The translations under genes and the position numbers were made by a program. A stretch of 64,000 nt of DNA from Candidatus Puniceispirillum marinum IMCC1322 (lineage in GTDB: Bacteria; Pseudomonadota; Alphaproteobacteria; Puniceispirillales; Puniceispirillaceae). The stretch covers positions 2,579,001 to 2,643,000 of the forward strand of contig NC_014010.1 in NCBI RefSeq assembly GCF_000024465.1, read 5' to 3'. This document shows positions 1 to 6,984 of this stretch, one piece after another. The notes beneath the pieces were generated by a model that was not told the DNA's origin, searched no databases, and saw nothing but the letters and a program-made list of their open reading frames with translations. The number at the start of each line of letters is the position of its first letter. Positions within the stretch are counted from its first letter, which is position 1.

Positions 1-261
1 GCTGAGGATCATTATCTTCGCGTTGTTACCGACAAGGGTGAGGCGCTTATATTAATGCGATTACGCGATGCAATCGCAGCGATGAGTAAGGATGCTGGTA
101 TGCAGACGCATCGCTCACATTGGGTTTCTGACGCGTCTAACCCCGAATTGGTCCGGCAAAATGGAAAACCGGCTCTGATGTTAGATGATGGGCGCACGGT
201 TCCAGTCAGCCGTCATTATTTGCGCGCGGTTCGTGCGTCTTTATCAGCAAGGAAGCCATGA
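1..261 (+). CDS. LytTR-type DNA-binding regulator, C-terminal part (cut by window start)
   Basis: The open frame enters from the left edge and ends at TGA 259-261, leaving about 86 residues. The visible protein starts EDHYLRVVTDKGEALILMR and continues with a HRSHWVS segment, the pattern of the LytTR DNA-binding domain (a beta-rich fold of response regulators such as LytR and AgrA). Whether a receiver or membrane sensor domain precedes it lies outside the window. The end (SRHYLRAVRASL) fits the usual C-terminal strand and helix of the domain. Family call fairly sure; target genes unknown. Confidence 0.75.
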   Translation, partial: AEDHYLRVVTDKGEALILMRLRDAIAAMSKDAGMQTHRSHWVSDASNPELVRQNGKPALMLDDGRTVPVSRHYLRAVRASLSARKP

Positions 262-330
262 CAAAATTGCCATGACCCTTGAATGTGCGGACACTCTTCC
301 CACTTCATATGAATACAAATATAAAATAGC

Positions 331-354
331 AGATGGCTGGCGCGCCAGCCATCT
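331..354. promoter_or_regulatory. Perfect 24-bp palindrome ahead of the rhodanese gene
   Basis: Arms 331-342 (AGATGGCTGGCG) and 343-354 are exact reverse complements with no spacer. The site ends 17 bases before the ATG at 372. No T-run follows, so it is not a standard intrinsic terminator. It could be an operator, or an RNA hairpin ending the upstream gene or covering the ribosome site. Confidence 0.45.
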
Positions 355-371
355 TGATCAAGGGGTTTAAA

Positions 372-746
372 ATGAAACGTGCACAAGATTATCTTGCCGA
401 AGCCAACGCAGTTGTTCCAAAAATCACACCCGAAGACGGTATCGCCAAACATGAAGCGGGCAATAGCTTGTTTATTGATGTGCGGGCCAGTACGGCAATT
501 GATGACAGCGGCACGATCGCGGGCGCTGTTCGGATTGACCGTGGCTTTATCGAATTTGCTGCTGATGATTCGACACCGTACCATAATCCGGCTCTGACCA
601 AAGATGCCGATATCATCTTGGTTTGCGCTGCCGGTGGCCAGGCCGCGCTGGCAGGCAAAACATTAAAAGATATGGGTTATGAAAATGTTGCCAATGTTGG
701 CGGCATTGGGGATTGGATTGCTGCTGGCGGTAAAACCGAAGCTTAA
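372..746 (+). CDS. Single-domain rhodanese-like protein (sulfurtransferase)
   Basis: A 124-residue single rhodanese domain. The LFIDVRAS segment (residues 33-40) is the conserved strand entering the fold, and the active-site loop VCAAGGQA places the catalytic cysteine at residue 85. Rhodanese domains carry a persulfide on this cysteine and move sulfur from donors such as thiosulfate to acceptors; the donor and acceptor here are unknown. The ATG at 372 is chosen over an upstream ATG at 333 because it has an AGGGG site 5-10 bases ahead and the upstream start would add residues encoded by the palindrome. The TPR gene follows 17 bases later on the same strand, so co-transcription is likely. Confidence 0.85.
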   Translation: MKRAQDYLAEANAVVPKITPEDGIAKHEAGNSLFIDVRASTAIDDSGTIAGAVRIDRGFIEFAADDSTPYHNPALTKDADIILVCAAGGQAALAGKTLKDMGYENVANVGGIGDWIAAGGKTEA

Positions 747-763
747 CCACAGGTGAGGTGGCT

Positions 764-1300
764 ATGAATATTAAGACAAACGCCGAAGGGCAGATTTTTC
801 ACACCCTGCTTATGCGGGTCTTTATGGCTGGTGCATTGGCTATTCTGATAGCATCTGCAAGCACAATGAGCTTTGCGGCAGGCAGTGACTCAGGATCGTC
901 AGATTCGAGTGGCTACAGCACCGCAGGCACCAATAATAGCAAGGAATTACGTGAAGCTATTAAGCTTATAAACCGTAATCTGTTCGAAGCCGCATTGGTG
1001 CCGCTTGCCCTTGAAACAATGCAGAATCCGAAAAACGCTGATGCGTGGAATTACACGGGCTTTGCTTTGCGCAAAAGTGGCCGCTATGACGAGTCAATGG
1101 CCGCCTATGACAAGGCGTTGGCGCTTGACCCTGAACATGAAGGCGCGCTGGAATATCAAGGCGAGCTTTTCCTGACGTTAAAACAACCTGACAAGGCCAA
1201 GGAAAATCTTGCCAAGCTGAAACAGCAATGTTCGTTTAACTGCAAGGAACGCGACGATCTGATGCGGGCAATCAACGCCTATAACGCCGCGAATAAATAA
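764..1300 (+). CDS. Exported TPR-repeat protein
   Basis: A 178-residue protein. A hydrophobic stretch at about residues 18-40 (MRVFMAGALAILIASAS followed by FAAG) looks like a signal peptide or signal anchor, so the protein is probably periplasmic. It is followed by a Ser/Gly-rich linker and two TPR-like helical repeats (NPKNADAWNYTGFALRKSGR and the next unit with DPEHEGALEYQGELF). TPRs mediate protein-protein contacts; no catalytic motif is visible. The start at 764 has AGGTGAGG at 751-758. A GTG at 758 and an ATG at 812 are alternatives, and the latter would give a cleaner signal peptide but has no ribosome site. Probably in one transcript with the rhodanese. Confidence 0.8.
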   Translation: MNIKTNAEGQIFHTLLMRVFMAGALAILIASASTMSFAAGSDSGSSDSSGYSTAGTNNSKELREAIKLINRNLFEAALVPLALETMQNPKNADAWNYTGFALRKSGRYDESMAAYDKALALDPEHEGALEYQGELFLTLKQPDKAKENLAKLKQQCSFNCKERDDLMRAINAYNAANK

Positions 1301-1313
1301 ATCTGGACAAAAT

Positions 1314-1335
1314 AAAGGGGGATAAATCCCCCTTT
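1314..1335. terminator. Bidirectional terminator-like hairpin
   Basis: An 8-bp stem AAAGGGGG / CCCCCTTT with a 6-base loop. On the minus strand the stem is followed by ATTTTGT, so it can end the small minus-strand ORFs as well as the TPR gene on the plus strand. Its position exactly between converging units supports that. Confidence 0.6.
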
Positions 1336-1377
1336 ACGTGATTGGCTATCGAAATAACCTGTATTCAAATTGTTAAG

Positions 1378-1458
1378 TTAACCGCGACGCGAGAGGCTGC
1401 TCTCACATCCAGAATACCCAACCAGGTTATTTGATAGATTCCGAATATCACTAGACAT
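1378..1458 (-). CDS. 26-residue small ORF with a full-length Shine-Dalgarno
   Basis: Start ATG at 1458, stop TAA at 1380-1378, product MSSDIRNLSNNLVGYSGCES plus six residues (SLSRRG). The bases just upstream on the minus strand (1472-1461) read AAGGAGGTGATC, complementary to the whole 12-base tail of 16S rRNA, at ideal spacing. A terminator-like hairpin (1314-1335) lies just downstream. Such an exact ribosome site is hard to explain by chance, so I think this is translated. One Cys, Ser/Asn-rich, basic C-terminus. Could be a leader peptide, a small regulator or a modified-peptide precursor; no family recognised. Confidence 0.5.
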   Translation of the reverse strand: MSSDIRNLSNNLVGYSGCESSLSRRG

Positions 1459-1566
1459 TAGATCACCTCCTTTTCATGTTGTTACTGTTATCAAATACCC
1501 TAGCGGGTAAATTCAGGCTTGTCACTAACCGCATGATCCTGTCTGCGTAAAACTATTGGTCGCAGG

Positions 1567-1737
1567 TCAACTGCCCAGAAACGATTTTGACATATCCATA
1601 ATCATGGTCATTTTGTCAGCCAGAAAATGGCTGATATCTTGACTTGCACTAACCGCATGTTTAAACCCCGCATCGCTGATGGCCACGACATTATCGGTAA
1701 AGCTTGTCCATAATTCCACGAGTGATATATCATCCAT
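1567..1737 (-). CDS. 56-residue small hypothetical protein
   Basis: Start ATG at 1737 preceded by a GAAGGATC-type ribosome site, stop TGA at 1569-1567. The product begins MDDISLVELWTSFTDNVV and has an amphipathic helical look with a Met-rich segment (DKMTMIMDMSKSF) near the end; the pattern of helices with phase-conserved hydrophobics recalls phasin-like or coiled small proteins, but I do not recognise a family. It lies upstream of, and on the same strand as, the 26-residue ORF (108-base gap), and opposite to the flanking genes. Real-gene status is likely but unproven. Confidence 0.5.
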   Translation of the reverse strand: MDDISLVELWTSFTDNVVAISDAGFKHAVSASQDISHFLADKMTMIMDMSKSFLGS

Positions 1738-1834
1738 CTTTGATCCTTCAATTTACTTTTGCCAAATGGTCACCTTGTGGCAGTCGAGAGTGTCATTATA
1801 TAAGCGTTAATGAATTTAATGTTGAGAGATCAGA

Positions 1835-2431
1835 ATGTTTGAACCTGCGTCACATATAGCCTTTGTAGCACCATCCAAATCGGTATCTATCTGGGCTATT
1901 ATTCTGCTGTTTGTAACATTTGTAACGGAGCCTCTGATGCCTGCACATGCCAAGAACGCCCATGATATTTCGTTCGAAAATATCGAAGGGGGCACGCTTG
2001 ACCTTGCCGAATTTCGCGGCAAGGTGATTTTGCTTGTCAACACAGCGTCACAATGTGGTTTCACACCGCAATATGAAGCTTTGCAAGCTATGTGGGATAA
2101 TTATCGTGACCGCGGTCTGGTGGTGATTGGCGTGCCAAGCAATGATTTTGGTGGTCAGGAACCAGGCGCCAATTCCCAGATCAAGCAATTCTGCACGATC
2201 AATTATGGCATTGATTTTCCAATGACTGAAAAGGTTGCGGTCACCGGATCGGATATACATCCCTATTATCAATGGGTGCTTGAAGCTGGTGGACGTTTGG
2301 CGATGCCACGCTGGAACTTTTACAAACATCTGATCGATCAAGAGGGTAATTTTGTCACCTGGTTTGCCGCGACCACCGCGCCGGATGCCCGGAAAATCCG
2401 GCAGGCTATTGAAAAGCTTCTACCCAATTAG
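1835..2431 (+). CDS. Glutathione peroxidase family thiol peroxidase, exported
   Basis: A 198-residue GPx-fold protein that reduces hydroperoxides. The catalytic tetrad is visible: Cys74 in NTASQCGFTPQY (Cys in place of selenocysteine), Gln108 in DFGGQEPG, and Trp160-Asn161 in MPRWNFYKHL. A hydrophobic segment at residues 18-37 ending in PAHAKN resembles a cleavable signal peptide, so the enzyme is probably periplasmic, unlike the usual cytoplasmic BtuE type. As in other Cys-GPx proteins the real reductant may be thioredoxin instead of glutathione. The ATG at 1835 has a weak GAGAG site; it is the only start that keeps the signal peptide. Confidence 0.9.
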   Translation: MFEPASHIAFVAPSKSVSIWAIILLFVTFVTEPLMPAHAKNAHDISFENIEGGTLDLAEFRGKVILLVNTASQCGFTPQYEALQAMWDNYRDRGLVVIGVPSNDFGGQEPGANSQIKQFCTINYGIDFPMTEKVAVTGSDIHPYYQWVLEAGGRLAMPRWNFYKHLIDQEGNFVTWFAATTAPDARKIRQAIEKLLPN

Positions 2432-2543
2432 ATAACAGCATCTATCACCTGATGTGCGCATATAGGCAGGGTTTTAGCTTTCCTCTTCATAAATGCACGT
2501 TCTACAATGAAAACGAAAACTATTGATAAATCTGGAGCCTGTC

Positions 2544-3470
2544 ATGTCGCTGATCCTTCATCATTACCCGCAATCACCTGTTGCGCATAAGACGCGCATG
2601 GCATTGGGCATTGCGGGCGCAACATGGCAAAGCGTTGAAATTCCGCGCATTCCACCAAAGCCTTTGCTGATGCCGCTTACCGCTGGCTATCGCCGGACGC
2701 CGGTTTTACAGATTGGCGCGGATATCTATTGTGACAGCCAGAATATAGTCCGGGCTCTTGAAGAATATGGCTGTCCTAACAGCCTGTTTCCCGATGGGGT
2801 TACGGGACGCTCGATGATGATGGCATCATGGGCTGAAAACACATTATTTGATCTGGCGGTGCGGGTGGTCATTACCAATGCACTGGATTCGGCACCAGCC
2901 GACTTTATCGCTGATCGTGGTGCGCTTTATTTTGAAAAAGACTGGTCGCCAGAAACCTTGCGCGCAGATATGCCCGGCGTCTTATTGCGTTTACAGGCAG
3001 GGCTGGCCTGGGCTGAATTTCAGCTTGTCGCCAGTGATGGTGTGTTTCTGAATGGTGACACGCCATCTTATGCCGATGCGTCAATTGGCTATATTGCTTG
3101 GTTTTTGCGCGGGCGCTGGCAAGGCGGGCCAGGATTCCTTGGTCCATTTGAACAGGTCTGTAAACTCGAATCTGCCCTGGCCGATATTGGGGAAGGTAAC
3201 AGCAGCGACCTATCGGGCGAAGACGCACTGGCCATTGCCAAAGCGGCAAATCCGGTGTCGCCAACGGGGGTTTCGGTGCCCTTTACCGCTGGTATCAAAG
3301 AAGGGCATATGGTTGCCATTCAGCCGCATGGCACGAATGCGGATCCACAGGTCACAGGCAGTTTGCGCTATCTTGATGCCACACGGGTATCGATCGATCA
3401 TGATACGCCAGAAACAGGTCCGGTGGCAGTGCATTTCCCGATCGCTGGATATGATATACGTCCGCTTTAG
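2544..3470 (+). CDS. Glutathione S-transferase-like protein
   Basis: 308 residues. The N-terminal 80 residues follow the GST thioredoxin fold (LILHHYPQSPVAHKTRMALG, then TPVLQIG and a CDSQNIVRALEE cis-Pro/helix region), followed by an all-helical domain. The C-terminal 90 residues (from about FTAGIKEGHMV) are beyond the normal GST length of about 200-220 and look beta-rich, so this is a GST with an extra C-terminal domain of unknown role. The ATG at 2544 is preferred over TTG at 2523 because it has a CTGGAG site. Substrate unknown. Confidence 0.8.
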   Translation: MSLILHHYPQSPVAHKTRMALGIAGATWQSVEIPRIPPKPLLMPLTAGYRRTPVLQIGADIYCDSQNIVRALEEYGCPNSLFPDGVTGRSMMMASWAENTLFDLAVRVVITNALDSAPADFIADRGALYFEKDWSPETLRADMPGVLLRLQAGLAWAEFQLVASDGVFLNGDTPSYADASIGYIAWFLRGRWQGGPGFLGPFEQVCKLESALADIGEGNSSDLSGEDALAIAKAANPVSPTGVSVPFTAGIKEGHMVAIQPHGTNADPQVTGSLRYLDATRVSIDHDTPETGPVAVHFPIAGYDIRPL

Positions 3471-3496
3471 TGATAGAGTTATAATTTGGCAGTTTG

Positions 3497-3527
3497 GTAT
3501 GGTGATGCAATAATTGCATCGCCATAC
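3497..3527. repeat. Inverted repeat after the GST-like gene
   Basis: 14-bp arms 3497-3510 and 3514-3527 with one G/T mismatch and a TAA centre (GTATGGTGATGCAA as left arm). No T-run follows. It may end or stabilise the GST mRNA, or be a protein-binding site upstream of the small-RNA candidate. Confidence 0.5.
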
Positions 3528-3543
3528 GGCGTAACCAGCACTT

Positions 3544-3572
3544 CTGTTATGCGCTAATTTTGCGCATAACAG
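3544..3572. promoter_or_regulatory. Perfect 11-bp inverted repeat overlapping the likely sRNA promoter
   Basis: CTGTTATGCGC (3544-3554), a 7-base loop, then the exact reverse complement (3562-3572). A possible -10 element CATAAC lies in the right arm at 3565-3570, about 7 bases before the first base of the sRNA stem, with a weak -35 near 3542. The symmetry suggests an operator controlling the sRNA; a second RNA hairpin is the alternative. Confidence 0.4.
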
Positions 3573-3576
3573 CTTT

Positions 3577-3683
3577 GCAAGGAGCGCACCTCCCTCCAAT
3601 CCGGTTACTCTCCAGTTTCCACGCGCTCCTTGCCGAATCTCCGTTAACTTCCCCTGGCTGCTATGCAGACCAGGGTTTTTTTT
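3577..3683 (+). ncRNA. Candidate trans-acting small RNA with a C-rich loop
   Basis: About 107 bases with no convincing ORF. The 5' part is a perfect 11-bp stem, GCAAGGAGCGC (3577-3587) with GCGCTCCTTGC (3623-3633), enclosing a 35-base pyrimidine-rich loop with ACCTCCCTCC and TTACTCTCC. A single-stranded linker carrying ATCTCCG follows, then an intrinsic terminator (3652-3683). Exposed CU-rich anti-Shine-Dalgarno motifs plus a T-tailed terminator are the hallmark of alphaproteobacterial regulators of the AbcR/alpha-r15 or CCUCC-loop kind, which block ribosome sites of transporter mRNAs. I cannot assign it to a family without a covariance search. The 5' end is inferred from the stem. Confidence 0.6.
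3652..3683 (+). terminator. Intrinsic terminator of the sRNA candidate
   Basis: Stem CCCTGG-CTGC, loop TAT, GCAG-A-CCAGGG, followed directly by eight Ts (3676-3683). Textbook Rho-independent terminator on the plus strand. Confidence 0.85.
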
Positions 3684-3757
3684 ATCTTATCCCCATCACA
3701 CTCTTGACCTTGCTGGGTGATCGTTACACAACAGGTCACCTAGTCGCGAGGATATCT

Positions 3758-4117
3758 ATGAAAATTACCATTAAGGACTCACCATTACATGGACTTGGCG
3801 TTTTTGCTGTAGAAGATATCGCTGCTGGCAGCACGATTGAACGATGCTTTTATCTTGTGATTGATGACGATGATCTGCAAAGCACCAACCGGTTGAATGA
3901 TTATCTATTTACCAGTCCGGATGACCCGAATGACTATCTATGCGTTATGGGATGCGGGATGGTTTATAATCATGGCAATCCTGCCAATGCTGAATGGCAG
4001 ATAGATGATGACGATAATCGCTTTGTCCGCTTTTCGGCACTTTGTGACATAAAGGCAAGTACTGAAATCCTGCATGATTACGGCGCCGACTATTGGACCA
4101 CGCGCGCCGAAACCTAA
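3758..4117 (+). CDS. Small SET-domain protein
   Basis: 119 residues. The N-terminus KDSPLHGLGVFAVEDIAAGSTIE is the opening of SET-domain proteins, and the later segments GCGMVYNHGNPANAEW and ILHDYGADYW match the NHS-type pseudoknot and the DYG/Y motif near the end. SET domains methylate lysines using S-adenosylmethionine; bacterial substrates of these short versions are mostly unknown. The ATG at 3758 has a GAGGA site. A longer frame back to 3560 would run through the sRNA candidate and is rejected. Monocistronic, 74 bases after the sRNA terminator. Confidence 0.8.
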   Translation: MKITIKDSPLHGLGVFAVEDIAAGSTIERCFYLVIDDDDLQSTNRLNDYLFTSPDDPNDYLCVMGCGMVYNHGNPANAEWQIDDDDNRFVRFSALCDIKASTEILHDYGADYWTTRAET

Positions 4118-4211
4118 TGCTGTGTCACACATGATAAATCGCTAAACCAAGGCTTTGAAATCTGCATGTTATGGGATAAAGATTATGTATGTTGATATGG
4201 AGGATCGCGTG

Positions 4212-5084
4212 ATGACAGGTCATATTTTTGATACATATAAGCAAAATTTTGAACGTGACGGTTTTGTCATGATGAAAGATGCGCTCACTGCGCAACAGGT
4301 GCAGGATATGAATGCACAATTGCGTTTATGGGTCGATGAATCGCGCAATCATGACAAAGCCTATGGGCAGATTGCTGATGGCCGCCCGCGTTTTGATGTT
4401 GAACCGTCAAGCCATAGCCATGACACACCTGCATTGCGCCGGATTTCGGCGCCTATCGAAGTGTCTGATATCTATCTTGATGTGATGCGTAATAACGCTG
4501 CGCTTGACCTGACAGCGCATATTTATTCACCAAACATAAAACTACATGCCACCAAGATTAATCTGAAACTGCCTGGTTCAGGCACTGCGGTGAAATATCA
4601 TCAGGACTTTCCTTTTGAACCGCATTCAAATGATGATGTGATGACAGTGCTGTTTTTTCTTGATGATGTAACCTTGGAAAATGGCCCACTTGAAGTGGTA
4701 TCGGGCAGCCATAAAGGCCCACTTCACTCACTGTGGCAGGATGGCGTATTTACCGGCGCGGTTGATGCCGATATCGAGGCCGATGTGCGGGCAAATGCGC
4801 TCAAATGCACAGGCAAGGCTGGTGATGCCTGTCTGATGCATTCGCGGCTGTTACATGGATCACTGCCAAACATGACCGATGCACCACGCTGTCTATATAT
4901 TGTGACTTACGTTGCCGAAGATGCCATTGCGCTGGATCGTAACCCGATTCCCCATAAATATGATGGCGAGATTGTACGGGGGCACTATACAGGACGCGTG
5001 CGCAGTACGTCGTTCGAGATGGAAATGCCCGAATATCCGAAAGAGGCATCATTCTTTGGTCAGCAATCAAAAGTTGAGTCATAG
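4212..5084 (+). CDS. Phytanoyl-CoA dioxygenase (PhyH) family protein
   Basis: 290 residues. The Fe(II)/2-oxoglutarate oxygenase triad is visible: His130-x-Asp132 in VKYHQDFPFEPHSNDDV and His215 in MHSRLLHGSLPN. The segment NGPLEVVSGSHKGPLH is typical of the family. Members hydroxylate lipid-like or small organic molecules; substrate here unknown. The start at 4212 has GGAGGA at 4199-4204. Upstream in-frame starts at 4155 and 4185 add residues with no family match. No close same-strand partner. Confidence 0.88.
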   Translation: MTGHIFDTYKQNFERDGFVMMKDALTAQQVQDMNAQLRLWVDESRNHDKAYGQIADGRPRFDVEPSSHSHDTPALRRISAPIEVSDIYLDVMRNNAALDLTAHIYSPNIKLHATKINLKLPGSGTAVKYHQDFPFEPHSNDDVMTVLFFLDDVTLENGPLEVVSGSHKGPLHSLWQDGVFTGAVDADIEADVRANALKCTGKAGDACLMHSRLLHGSLPNMTDAPRCLYIVTYVAEDAIALDRNPIPHKYDGEIVRGHYTGRVRSTSFEMEMPEYPKEASFFGQQSKVES

Positions 5085-5123
5085 CCTAGCCAGACGCTCC
5101 GGACTTGTGCCCAACGGCCACAT

Positions 5124-5315
5124 CTAAGTTCTTTTGGCCAGCCATTCTTCGGTTGAACAGGTGGGATGCGGGCGCAATAGATCGATCGGGGGGGACGTCC
5201 GGTCGATAACCAGCTCGATTTCACCGTCGGTTTCGTCTTCATCGGGTTGCTGTGCATAGCGGCGGTTATTAGGCCGCCCCATATTGTCCCGTATGTTCAT
5301 AGAATTGATCCGCAT
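5124..5315 (-). CDS. Small acidic hypothetical protein (uncertain)
   Basis: Open frame of 63 residues from ATG 5315; another ATG at 5300 gives 58. The product is hydrophilic and ends PPIDLLRPHPTCSTEEWLAK, with an acidic stretch DEDETDGEIEL in the middle. It fills the gap between the PhyH gene and the GST gene and has no strong ribosome site. Composition looks like a real small soluble protein, but I do not recognise it. Confidence 0.35.
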   Translation of the reverse strand: MRINSMNIRDNMGRPNNRRYAQQPDEDETDGEIELVIDRTSPPIDLLRPHPTCSTEEWLAKRT

Positions 5316-5368
5316 AACAGAAACATGAACGACGCACATCGACGGTATTTTAGGTCATGGATGGCGGT

Positions 5369-5989
5369 TTATATGTAAAACGGCATGACCGCCTGTACTG
5401 ATGAACGCGCGCGCATCATCGCGTCATGCTGTTTCAGTTTTGGAAAATGATCCAGCTCTACACCATCGCCTCCAAACCAGCGAATGATAAGCGCCAGATA
5501 GGGGTCACATAGTGAATATTGGTCGCCCAGAACATAGGGTCCAATGAAATAGTGATCCTCAATCATCTGGGCATAGAGGGTCATGTTTTCAGCGACCTTT
5601 GCGCTCATGCTGGCTTGCGCCGCTTCATCATCTGCCCAGCGATAGCCACGATGGCGGTGGGCATGGGCAACATGCACCGTCGAGGCGATAAACATATTAA
5701 ACGCCTGCGCCTGTGCCAACAGAAACGGATCGGTTGGTGCTAACTGCTTGTCTGGATTTAACTGGGCGATATATAGCAGAATCGCCGGGTTTTCGGTCAG
5801 AATCCCCTGCGGGGTAACCAATGCGGGGACGCGTCCCTTGGGGTTCACCGCCAAAAAGGCTGGCTTGTTCTGTTCGTCTGTTTCAAAGTCAACTGGCATG
5901 GCCGTAAATTCTGCACCGGCATCATACAGCAATATATGCGGGGCATAGGCACAGGACATCTTTGAATAATATAGTGTAAGCATGATCAT
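5369..5989 (-). CDS. Glutathione S-transferase
   Basis: 206 residues, the normal GST length. The N-terminal thioredoxin-like domain is clear: LTLYYSKMSCAYAPHILLYD (catalytic Ser/Cys region near residues 9-13), NPKGRVPALVTPQGILTEN with the cis-Pro, and the glutathione-binding ENPAIL segment. The C-terminal helical domain ends YSLCDPYLALIIRWF, the usual N-capping motif region. The start at 5989 has AAGGAT 7 bases upstream; ATG 5983 is an alternative. Its promoter (6012-6041) contains an operator-like palindrome, so it is probably induced by a small molecule or stress. Confidence 0.9.
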   Translation of the reverse strand: MIMLTLYYSKMSCAYAPHILLYDAGAEFTAMPVDFETDEQNKPAFLAVNPKGRVPALVTPQGILTENPAILLYIAQLNPDKQLAPTDPFLLAQAQAFNMFIASTVHVAHAHRHRGYRWADDEAAQASMSAKVAENMTLYAQMIEDHYFIGPYVLGDQYSLCDPYLALIIRWFGGDGVELDHFPKLKQHDAMMRARSSVQAVMPFYI

Positions 5990-6011
5990 GATATCCTTGT
6001 TGGCTTGGGTC

Positions 6012-6041
6012 TATCTAATGATAGTTTGACTATCAGGGCAA
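6012..6041 (-). promoter_or_regulatory. Promoter of the GST gene with a palindrome in the spacer
   Basis: On the minus strand: TTGCCC (6041-6036), 18-base spacer, TAGATA (6017-6012), 22 bases before the ATG at 5989. The spacer holds the perfect palindrome TGATAGT-CAA-ACTATCA (6035-6019), the position expected for a repressor that blocks polymerase between -35 and -10 (MarR, TetR or HxlR style). Sequence elements seen; function inferred. Confidence 0.55.
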
Positions 6042-6175
6042 GTGAAACAACCATCCACATGGCCTTTAAATCATCCGCCGCGGTGCTCAATTTTATGGCT
6101 GATATATGACCAGAACCGGCCGCTGATGTGCTATGTCTTGTTAATGTCTAGGCACATAATTTTAGGAGAAATAAA

Positions 6176-6859
6176 GTGGCTGAATCAGTTTTAATAGTGG
6201 GTGCGGGACAAGGTCTGAGCGCGTCTTTGGCGCGGCTATGCACTCAAGAGGGCATGTCAGTTGCGCTGGCAGCCCGCAATATGGACAAGCTCGGTGATCT
6301 AGCGGTTGAAACCAATGCCAGCTTGCATAAATGCGATGCTGCCGACAGTGACGATGTTGCTAAATTATTCACCCAATTGGATGCGACGATCGGGACACCT
6401 GATCTGGTGATATATAACCCGTCAGCCCGCCTACGTGGAGGGATTGCAGACCTGGATCCTTCGGCCACTTTAGACGCGCTTAAAATCACCTGTTTTGGCG
6501 CCTTTTTGGTAGCGCAACAGGCGGCCAAGCGCATGCAGGCGCGTGGCAGTGGCAGTATCTTCTTTACGGGTGCTTCGGCGGGTGTCAAAGCCTTTCCATA
6601 TTCGTCGGTTTTTGCGATGGGTAAATTTGGCCTTCGTGCTCTTGCGCAGTCACTGGCGCGCGAACTGCATCCACAGAATATACATATCGGTCATTTCATT
6701 ATCGATGGCAGCATCCAATCATCCGCCACTATAGATGATCCTGATCATACCAGACTTGACCCTGATGAAATTGCCCGCACCTATATCGAATTTCACCGGC
6801 AACACCGGTCTGTCTGGGCATGGGAAATCGAATTGCGGCCGTGGGTGGAGACCTTCTAG
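6176..6859 (+). CDS. SDR-family oxidoreductase with Phe in place of the catalytic Tyr
   Basis: 227 residues. The nucleotide-binding motif GAGQGLS (residues 9-15) and the strand AARN fit an NADP-type Rossmann fold; NPSA replaces the usual NNAG. The active-site Ser134 (FFTGASAG) and Lys150 are present, but the canonical YxxxK reads FAMGK, so residue 146 is Phe. The segment after it (ALAQSLARELHPQNIHI) is normal. This is a recurrent SDR subfamily, so it may bind cofactor but have altered chemistry. GTG start at 6176 with AGGAGA 6 bases upstream. Confidence 0.85.
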   Translation: MAESVLIVGAGQGLSASLARLCTQEGMSVALAARNMDKLGDLAVETNASLHKCDAADSDDVAKLFTQLDATIGTPDLVIYNPSARLRGGIADLDPSATLDALKITCFGAFLVAQQAAKRMQARGSGSIFFTGASAGVKAFPYSSVFAMGKFGLRALAQSLARELHPQNIHIGHFIIDGSIQSSATIDDPDHTRLDPDEIARTYIEFHRQHRSVWAWEIELRPWVETF

Positions 6860-6930
6860 ATTATCCTCATCTTCCAACATGAATAAAGAATATTTCATAC
6901 CGCATTCGGATCGATTGTGATCGCCGCGTC

Positions 6931-6950
6931 ATATATATATATATATATAT
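6931..6950. repeat. (AT)10 dinucleotide repeat
   Basis: Ten AT units just upstream of the HAD-like gene, ending 34 bases before its ATG. Short simple repeats in a promoter or leader can change length by slippage; whether this one does is unknown. Confidence 0.8.
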
Positions 6951-6984
6951 TATCTAATGAATGTATCGTTATTTGGAGTTTGTG

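Noticed and set aside
1460-1474. Anti-Shine-Dalgarno-like plus-strand segment (GATCACCTCCTT), as if a 16S 3' end
   Set aside because: No 16S rRNA sequence around it; it is the complement of the small ORF's ribosome site.
3560-3757. N-terminal extension of the SET protein frame
   Set aside because: It runs through the sRNA candidate and its terminator, and the domain starts cleanly at 3758 with a ribosome site.
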